Under the pieces are notes generated by a model. It was not told where the DNA came from. It was given only the letters and a program-made list of their open reading frames with translations, and made no database searches. A stretch of 61,214 bases of DNA, taken from NCBI RefSeq assembly GCF_003097655.1, contig NZ_QCZH01000023.1, positions 1 to 61,214 of the forward strand. Direction: 5' to 3'. This DNA is from Flavobacterium laiguense (GTDB taxonomy: Bacteria; Bacteroidota; Bacteroidia; Flavobacteriales; Flavobacteriaceae). Below, piece by piece: positions 55,577-61,214 of the stretch (the stretch's first letter is position 1; every line of letters begins with the position of its first letter). Both the position numbers and the translations under genes were made by a program.

Positions 55577-58474
55577 ATGAAAAAAACATTACTTTTACTA
55601 TTGTTTTTAATATCCCTTGGGAGTGTTGCCCAGCAAGTAACCGTTTCTCCTTCCACATTTAATGTTACAGATCAAATCACCATAACCGTTTCATTTGCAT
55701 CTTCAACATGCAACTCGATGGGTTCGTCTCCTGTAAAAGTATACATGCATTCGGGGATAGGTACTGATGCAAATCCATGGTCAGTGACAAAAGGAAATTG
55801 GGGTGCTGATGATGGTGTTGGACTGATGACAAAAAACACTAATGGCACATGGAGTAGTACTATTACACCAAGTACTTATTATGGCTTGAATGCCTCACAA
55901 CAATCTACAGCCACCAAAATGGGCTTGGTTTTTAGAAACGCCGATGGTTCTCAAACACTAAAGCTAGCGCCTTCTTGTGGTGATTTTTTTCTTAATGTTG
56001 GATCTTTTCAAGTATCACTTACTTCTCCAGCACAAAACAGCACCACTATTTTAGCATCGGGAGGAAGTCTTTCTATTGCTGCAACCAATACCAATGGTAC
56101 TGCGGATTATCATCTAAAATCGAACGGAGCAGAAATCAATATGAGTATGGGAGCCACTAGTTATTCTTTCAACCACACCAATATTATAGACAATCAAAAC
56201 TATGAATTGGCAGTGACTCAAGGAGCAACCACCATAACCAAGAAATTTACAGTAGTTATCAATCCGACTATTATTTCTGAAACTATTCCTGCTGGAATGA
56301 TTGATGGAATTAATTACAATCCAACTGATGCAACCAAAGCGACTTTGGTACTTGACGCTCCGCTAAAGGATTTTGTTTATGTAGCGGGTAGTTTTAATAA
56401 CTGGCAGCCAGGTACAACTTATGCGATGAAAAAAGATGCAACGGTAGGTTCTACAAAATTTTGGTTAGAATTGACAGGATTAACATCTGGTACAAATTAT
56501 ACCTATCAATATTGGGTTGGAGAAACAACACCTATTGCCAATTCTCCAGCACTTGTAAAAACTGCCGATCCATATTCGACCTTAGTGTTGTCGCCTTATG
56601 ATGATCCAACAATTCCTGCTGCCAATTATCCTAATATGCCAGCATACCCTGTAGGACAAGATAAGGAAGTAACTGTTTTGCAAACGGGGCAAACTCCATA
56701 TTCTTGGAGTACGGCTACAACCAATTTTGTTAAACCAGAAAAAGATAAGTTGGTAGTTTATGAACTTTTGGTTAGAGATTTTGATGCCAATAGAAGTTAT
56801 CAAAATGTAATTGACCGTATCGATTATTTTAAAAATTTAAAAATCAATGCCATTGAGTTAATGCCGGTAATGGAGTTTGAAGGTAATGAAAGTTGGGGTT
56901 ACAATACTTCATTTCACATGGCTTTGGATAAATTTTATGGTTCTGGTACTAAATTAAAAGAATTGATCGACCTATGTCATCAAAACGGAATAGCCGTGAT
57001 TCTGGATGTAGCCTTGAATCATGCTTTTGGAAGAAATCCAATGGTTCGTATGTGGATGAATGATGCTGATGGAGATGGATTTGGTTCGCCAACTACAGAA
57101 AATCCTTATTTCAATACTACCGCCATGCACAGTTATAATGTAGGGGAAGATTTTAATCATCAACTGCCTAGAACTCAAAACTATGTTAAAAGAGTCATTA
57201 AACAATGGATTGAAGAATACAAAATTGATGGTTTCCGTTGGGATTTAACCAAAGGATTTACACAAAATTGCCCTTCGAATGTAGCTGGAGGCCAAGATAA
57301 TTGTACCAATGCGGAACAAGCAGACAGAGTCACCATTTTAAAACAATATGCAGATTATTCTTGGTCATTAGATCCTACTCATTATACCATTTTTGAACAT
57401 TTAGGAACCAATAGCGAAGAAAAAAAATGGGCCGATTATAGAATTACAGACCCAATAAGTAAAGGAATTATGATGTGGGGAAAAATGACCACCAATTACA
57501 ATGAATTATCGATGGGTTATACCGCCAATATTTCGGGAATGACGAGTCAAAGCCGTGGGTTTGCCGCCAATAGATTGATGGGGTATGCAGAAAGCCATGA
57601 TGAAGAACGTTTGATGTATAAGAATTTACAGTATGGAAATACCTCCAATCCATCTCACAATGTAAAAACTTTAAATGTGGCTTTGTCCAGAATGTCAGCA
57701 ATAGGAGCTGTTTCATTATTGGTTCCTGGGCCAAAAATGATATGGCACTTTGGAGAACTAGGATGGGAGTCTTCTATTTATACGTGTAATAATGGTACTG
57801 TAAATGATGAGTCCTCAACCGTTACTGGAGATTGTAAATTGGACACTAAACCACAACCGCAATGGGTCAACAATTGGCTTGCAAATGATTCCCGAAATAA
57901 AATTTATTATGATTGGGCAAGAATGATTGGTTTAAAAACTACCGAGGCCGTTTTTTCAGGAACTGCAACTATGACTAATGTATCAAGTCTAACACCAAAC
58001 ATCAAAATTACGAATAGTGCTTTGGCGGATACAGAACTTAAAAATGTTCTCATTATTGCCAATTTTGATGTGACGGCCAAAAATGTAGCTACAGGTTTTC
58101 AAAGCACAGGGTCGTGGTACAATTTAATGGATAATACTCCTTATACTGTAACAGATGCCAATGCTACTATTACTTTGCAACCAGGGGAGTTTAGAATATA
58201 CGGAAATAAAGCCAGTACGTTAGGAACCACTGATTTTGAAGTTTTAAATGATATTTATATTTATCCAAATCCCGCATCTACTTATTTTACTTTAAATACA
58301 GATACGTCTAAAGTTCAAATTTTTTCGATTACCGGGCAAGTGGTTAAATCGTTCAATGAAAATCAAACAATAGATCATCATTACAACATTAGTGATTTAA
58401 ATAATGGAATGTATCTTGTAAGAATTTATAATAGTGAAAATCAGGCAAAAGTGATGAAGTTTATTATAAATTAG
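55577..58474 (+). CDS. GH13 alpha-amylase exported by type IX secretion
   Basis: 965 residues. Signal peptide (MKKTLLLLLFLISLGSVAQ), an N-terminal starch-binding-like beta domain (about 20-135), an Ig-like segment, a CBM48-like E-set module (FVYVAGSFNNWQPG, about 270-350), GH13 barrel with Asp556 (IDGFRWDLTKGF), Glu607 (YTIFEHLG) and Asp675 (YAESHDEERL), and a T9SS type A sorting domain at the C-terminus (about 890-965: YIYPNPASTYFTLN..., NGMYLVRIYNSENQAKVMKFIIN). Starts starch degradation at or outside the cell surface. Own promoter and terminator. Confidence 0.93.
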   Translation: MKKTLLLLLFLISLGSVAQQVTVSPSTFNVTDQITITVSFASSTCNSMGSSPVKVYMHSGIGTDANPWSVTKGNWGADDGVGLMTKNTNGTWSSTITPSTYYGLNASQQSTATKMGLVFRNADGSQTLKLAPSCGDFFLNVGSFQVSLTSPAQNSTTILASGGSLSIAATNTNGTADYHLKSNGAEINMSMGATSYSFNHTNIIDNQNYELAVTQGATTITKKFTVVINPTIISETIPAGMIDGINYNPTDATKATLVLDAPLKDFVYVAGSFNNWQPGTTYAMKKDATVGSTKFWLELTGLTSGTNYTYQYWVGETTPIANSPALVKTADPYSTLVLSPYDDPTIPAANYPNMPAYPVGQDKEVTVLQTGQTPYSWSTATTNFVKPEKDKLVVYELLVRDFDANRSYQNVIDRIDYFKNLKINAIELMPVMEFEGNESWGYNTSFHMALDKFYGSGTKLKELIDLCHQNGIAVILDVALNHAFGRNPMVRMWMNDADGDGFGSPTTENPYFNTTAMHSYNVGEDFNHQLPRTQNYVKRVIKQWIEEYKIDGFRWDLTKGFTQNCPSNVAGGQDNCTNAEQADRVTILKQYADYSWSLDPTHYTIFEHLGTNSEEKKWADYRITDPISKGIMMWGKMTTNYNELSMGYTANISGMTSQSRGFAANRLMGYAESHDEERLMYKNLQYGNTSNPSHNVKTLNVALSRMSAIGAVSLLVPGPKMIWHFGELGWESSIYTCNNGTVNDESSTVTGDCKLDTKPQPQWVNNWLANDSRNKIYYDWARMIGLKTTEAVFSGTATMTNVSSLTPNIKITNSALADTELKNVLIIANFDVTAKNVATGFQSTGSWYNLMDNTPYTVTDANATITLQPGEFRIYGNKASTLGTTDFEVLNDIYIYPNPASTYFTLNTDTSKVQIFSITGQVVKSFNENQTIDHHYNISDLNNGMYLVRIYNSENQAKVMKFIIN

Positions 58475-58494
58475 CAAAGATATGTTAAAACAGA

Positions 58495-58532
58495 AAGAGG
58501 CTGTCCTGCATTTTGGGACAGCCTCTTTTTTT
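58495..58532 (+). terminator. Terminator after the exported amylase
   Basis: Stem AAGAGGCTGTCC with GGACAGCCTCTT followed by a T run. Confidence 0.92.
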
Positions 58533-58561
58533 GATTAAATTATTACAAGAGCATAAATAAA

Positions 58562-59098
58562 TTAGGATTCTTTGATGATATCACCATTGGGATGAACCAC
58601 TAATTTACGGGTCTCATTATCTTTTTTAATTTGAATATGGTACTGTTTCTTGATAATATCACCATCTTCTTGAGTATATAGAAATTTATCATTGATAATT
58701 GCCCATCCGGGATATTTTTTGCAAACAGAGTATATTACTGCACTTGGAAGTTTGACATTTTTATAGTTTTCAACAACTCCCATTAATTTCCCTTTGCTAT
58801 CATAAGTTGCAGCCAAAGAGCCGTTTTTCATTTCTAGTGTTAGTAAATAAGATTCAGCTCCCTCATAGTCTTTTCCAAGATCATAGGCAATGAATTTTTG
58901 TTCAAGACCTACAACTCCCATGTCGGGGTTATTATCGGGCAAATACTTTGAAAAATCTTCCCCCGCACTTTTAATCACCACTTCCGGTAATTCTGTCATC
59001 TTAAGAACTCCATCATTGGTATCACTAATTTTTTTGTCTTGAGAATAAGATAAAGTGATACAGCCTAAAAACATCAAGGTAATAATAAAGCATTTCAT
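58562..59098 (-). CDS. Secreted PepSY-like protein, function unknown
   Basis: 178 residues. Signal peptide (MKCFIITLMFLGCITLSYSQ). The mature part has two alpha/beta units of PepSY-like pattern: helix VVIKSAGEDFSKYLP with strand segments FIAYDLG, YLLTLEMKNGSLAATYDSKGKLMGV, then helix AVIYSVCKKYPGWAIINDKFLY with strands YHIQIKKDNETRKLVVHPNGDIIKE. Probably periplasmic. Convergent with the amylase gene; no partner visible. Confidence 0.7.
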   Translation of the reverse strand: MKCFIITLMFLGCITLSYSQDKKISDTNDGVLKMTELPEVVIKSAGEDFSKYLPDNNPDMGVVGLEQKFIAYDLGKDYEGAESYLLTLEMKNGSLAATYDSKGKLMGVVENYKNVKLPSAVIYSVCKKYPGWAIINDKFLYTQEDGDIIKKQYHIQIKKDNETRKLVVHPNGDIIKES

Positions 59099-59399
59099 AA
59101 TATTTGTTATTAAATTAATTTTAAATTGGTGTATTTAAATATTAAAATAAATTTCATTAAGGTATGTCGTTTTCTTCCCCTTTTAATTGATTGCGATTTA
59201 TATATTAATTTCTAAATAGCTATTTAAAAGTGATTTGGGGTTGAATTTTGAATGGAAACTTACTACTATAAAATTATAAAACTTTACAAAAGCATACCGT
59301 TAATTATGTCAAGTATTTTTGTTAAAAATAATTTGTTTTTTTGTTGTTTTTTAATACGAATATATAGAGTTGTAAAGAAAAAGTAATTGATCCAACTTG
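59099..59399. other. AT-rich gap before the IS
   Basis: About 300 bp. It holds the presumed promoter of the minus-strand PepSY-like gene. I see no other feature. Confidence 0.5.
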
Positions 59400-59462
59400 A
59401 GGGATCAAGTCTAAAAGTTGTGGGGAAATATTAAAATCTAGATATTTGTATTTCCAAATTAT

Positions 59463-59834
59463 ATGCAAATGCAAGATTCTTTTATCGACCTTCTTAAGTT
59501 ATTATTACCAGAAATAATAGTGAATTACTTTGAACTTACTTCTTATAAAAAGGGAGACGAGATGCTTCATTTGTACTTAAGAGAGATTAATTCGATTCCT
59601 AAAGAATACCGGGAATCTAAATTAAGTTCCAAAGGATTCTTTGATGAGATAACCGTACAAGATTTTCCTATTCGTGGACACCAAGTATATCTTCATATCA
59701 CTCGAAGAAGTTGGCTTAATGAGGATACTGGAAAAGTAGTTTTTAGAGATTGGAATTTAGTAGCAGACGGAACTCGTGTAACACAAGAGTTTGCGTCTTT
59801 TTTAAAAGAGATCAATAGATTCCAAGCCAAATGA
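59463..59834 (+). CDS. ISAon1-type transposase, N-terminal frame
   Basis: 123 residues (MQMQDSFIDLLKLLLPEIIVNYFELTSYKKGDEMLHLYL...), matching the separate N-terminal region protein of ISAon1-type elements, with the zinc-finger-lacking DNA-binding part RGHQVYLHITRRSW. Intact. In this element type the second frame is normally joined by a shift near the end of this ORF; here the downstream frame opens at 59806 and overlaps by about 29 nt. Confidence 0.85.
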   Translation: MQMQDSFIDLLKLLLPEIIVNYFELTSYKKGDEMLHLYLREINSIPKEYRESKLSSKGFFDEITVQDFPIRGHQVYLHITRRSWLNEDTGKVVFRDWNLVADGTRVTQEFASFLKEINRFQAK

Positions 59835-60797
59835 TTGTAATGCCATTGCCTCTTTTTATGGAGTTTCTGGTAGAAATTTACAATATCAATACAAAGATTT
59901 CTTAAGTGATTTCAAAACCTGGGATCAACTATCACACGCCAAACAATGGCTTCTCTTTGCGAAAAACCTAGGCAAACGCTTGTCAATAGACGAAACTTCG
60001 CTCTCTAATGTGAACTCTATACAATTTTAACCAACAAAGCAGGCAAAGGAAAGAAAGGGAGTATAGTTGCCATGATTGCCGGAACTAAAGCTGATGCTGT
60101 AATATCTATTATTGAAAAAATCCCTCTCAAACAGCGTAATCAAGTTACAGAGATTACACTGGAAATGGCAGCAAATATGGGATTAATCGCCAAGAAATGT
60201 TTTCCAAATGCTATACAGGTCACCGACCGTTTCCATGTTCAGAAATTAGCCCTAGAAGCTTTACAAGAAATCAGAATAAAATACCGTTGGCAAGCAATAG
60301 ATCAAGAAAATGATGCTATCGAAAAAGCTAAAAAAGACAATAGAAAGTTCGAATCCCAAGTGCTACCTAATGGAGACACCCTTAAGTAATTGCCGGCCAG
60401 AAGCCGTTATTTCCTATATAAAAACAAATCTAAATGGTCACAAAACCAAATAGGCCGTGCTGCATTATTATTCGAACTATATCCCGATATCCAAAAAGCC
60501 TACGATTTAGCTCAGGATTTGAGAAATATCTTTGAGAAAACAACCGATAAAATTATTGGGCTTTCAAGGTTAGCCAAATGGCATGAGAAAGTAAATCAAT
60601 CTGGCTTCAAATCCTTTAATACAATCTCAAGATCTATAATAAATCACTACCAAACAATATTAAACTATTTTGATAACAGAAGCACAAATGCATCGGCTGA
60701 ATCTTTCAATGCTAAAATAAAAGCTTTTAGATCTCAATTTAGAGGTGTCAGAAACGTGGAGTTCTTCCTTTTTAGACTAACTAATATTTATGCTTAA
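59806..60797 (+). pseudogene. ISAon1-type transposase, catalytic frame, broken
   Basis: Catalytic DDE frame with SIDETSLSN (first Asp), VTDRFHVQKLALEALQEIR (second Asp) and ASAESFNAKIKAFR (Glu). One base is missing near 60010: the sequence reads AATGTGAAC where continuity needs AATGGTGAAC, giving a stop at 60027. A TAA at 60387-60389 interrupts NGDTLK-LLARSRYF, where CAA (Gln) is expected. Two independent lesions mean no active transposase from this copy. Confidence 0.9.
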
Positions 60798-60867
60798 TTT
60801 TTGCTCCCCCACAGGTTTTAGACTTGATCCCTGATCCCATTGATCCCCGATTTTTCCATAAAACCAT

Positions 60868-60906
60868 AAACAAAAAAACTCCACTTAGCATTAGCTAAAT
60901 GAAGTT
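60868..60906 (-). terminator. Terminator of the tRNA-Phe/tRNA-Leu unit
   Basis: Minus strand: AAACTTCATTTAGC pairs imperfectly with GCTAAGTGGAGTTT over a TAAT loop, then a T run. Just beyond tRNA-Leu. Confidence 0.75.
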
Positions 60907-60911
60907 TATTG

Positions 60912-60997
60912 TACTCAGAGCGGGACTTGAACCCGCACGAACATTACTGTTCACTGGATTTTAAGTCCAGCGTGTCTACCAATTTCACCATCCGAGC
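60912..60997 (-). tRNA. tRNA-Leu (TAA)
   Basis: 86 nt with a long variable arm typical of Leu. Acceptor GCTCGGA with TCTGAGT (two G-U pairs), D-arm GGTGAAATTGGTAGACAC, anticodon loop CTTAAAA giving UAA, T-arm GGGTTCAAGTCCC. Seven bp downstream of tRNA-Phe. Confidence 0.96.
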
Positions 60998-61004
60998 ATT
61001 ATAG

Positions 61005-61077
61005 TGGTACCTCCAGGGATCGAACCAGGGACACATGGATTTTCAGTCCATTGCTCTACCATCTGAGCTAAGGTACC
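61005..61077 (-). tRNA. tRNA-Phe (GAA), copy 2
   Basis: Identical 73-nt sequence to 24155-24227, on the opposite strand. Co-transcribed with tRNA-Leu, probably following the rRNA operon. Confidence 0.97.
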
Positions 61078-61104
61078 GATCACTTTCCTAAAATTAGGAA
61101 AATT

Positions 61105-61140
61105 ATAAAAAAATCCTCATCAATTAATTGATGAGGATTT
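61105..61140 (-). terminator. Terminator after the 5S rRNA
   Basis: Near-perfect stem AAATCCTCATCAA with TTGATGAGGATTT around a short loop, followed by Ts on the minus strand. It ends the rRNA operon before the tRNA pair. Confidence 0.88.
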
Positions 61141-61148
61141 CAAAAGAA

Positions 61149-61214
61149 AGGCGACGACATACTCTCCCACATAACTGCAGTACCATCTGCGCAGGCGGGC
61201 TTAACTACTCTGTT
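61149..61214 (-). rRNA. rrf: 5S rRNA, 3' part only
   Basis: Read on the minus strand this matches the flavobacterial 5S 3' half (AACAGAGTAGTTAAGCCCGC ... GGTACTGCAGTTATGTGGGA ... GTCGTCGCC). The gene runs off the window end. The 3' boundary is estimated to within a few bases. Confidence 0.88.

Larger units (their letters stand above)
59400..60832 (+). mobile_element. ISL3-family insertion sequence of ISAon1 type, inactivated
   Basis: About 1.43 kb. Terminal inverted repeats AGGGATCAAGTCTAAAA at 59400 and its complement ending at 60832, with further TGTGGGG identity inside. Two reading frames for the transposase, both carrying the family signatures. No clear target-site duplication seen. The right-end 96 bp recur in inverted orientation at 24311-24406. 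Confidence 0.9.

Noticed and set aside
59392..60840. Target-site duplication around the IS
   Set aside because: The 8 bases outside each inverted repeat (59392-59399 and 60833-60840) do not match. Nearby GATCC words are similar but not a clean duplication.
1..61214. CRISPR arrays, prophage structural genes or biosynthetic gene clusters
   Set aside because: No regularly spaced repeats, cas genes, phage structural proteins or megasynthases were found. The ORF6N gene alone is not evidence of a prophage.

Overview
The window comes from a low-GC member of the Bacteroidota, almost certainly Flavobacterium or a close relative. Evidence: AT-rich intergenic DNA, promoters of the TTG/TAnnTTTG type, a SusC/SusD pair, a type IX secretion sorting tail, a complete-looking mevalonate route, tandem POT peptide transporters and an ISAon1-type (ISL3) insertion sequence. 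The right edge runs into the 3' part of a 5S rRNA on the minus strand, so the window abuts an rRNA operon.

Layout. 0.1-2.7 kb: comEC and a convergent secreted thioredoxin-like protein. 2.8-10.6 kb: peptide use, with three POT-family transporters and a DPP-IV-type S9 peptidase; an ORF6N gene sits between two 50-bp copies of the peptidase 3' end. 10.9-15.4 kb: a very large membrane hybrid histidine kinase. 15.4-17.7 kb: HMG-CoA reductase plus a GYDIA-family GHMP kinase. 17.8-24.1 kb: an envelope run on the minus strand (coaX, an outer-membrane protein, lptC, a small membrane protein, a CNNM/CorC protein, a PpiD-like isomerase). 24.1-28.1 kb: tRNA-Phe, a 96-bp remnant of the ISAon1-type element, a multiply broken MASE1 histidine kinase with an intact response regulator, and a SnoaL-like protein. 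28.2-33.0 kb: a pseudouridine synthase, a UbiA prenyltransferase, mevalonate kinase and mevalonate-diphosphate decarboxylase, interrupted by a RelE/ParE toxin-antitoxin locus with two antitoxin-like genes. 33.1-36.7 kb: TspO, a carboxypeptidase-regulatory-domain protein, a BaiN-type flavoprotein, a 206-bp nested palindrome and a glycerophosphodiesterase.

36.8-58.5 kb is a starch/maltodextrin utilisation locus. On the minus strand: MFS sugar transporter, beta-phosphoglucomutase, GH65 phosphorylase, GH13, GH31 and GH13. Then come a LacI-type regulator (minus) and susC, susD, susE-like and a T9SS-exported GH13 amylase (plus). The inferred flow is surface cleavage by the exported amylase, SusCD import, periplasmic trimming by GH13/GH31 enzymes, inner-membrane uptake of maltose, then cytoplasmic phosphorolysis by GH65 and conversion of beta-glucose-1-phosphate by PgmB. 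A nearly identical 30-bp motif lies at the same distance from the candidate -7 elements of susC and the exported amylase, marking both as one regulon.

58.6-61.2 kb: a small secreted protein, a full-length but mutated ISAon1-type element, tRNA-Leu, a second tRNA-Phe (inverted relative to the first) and the 5S rRNA end.

The points most worth a second look are the ORF6N cassette bounded by a duplicated gene end, the shared promoter architecture in the starch locus, a set of intergenic palindromes built on 8-9-nt periodic units, the GYDIA kinase as candidate for the missing phosphomevalonate kinase step, and the inverted tRNA-Phe/IS-end pair bracketing about 37 kb.
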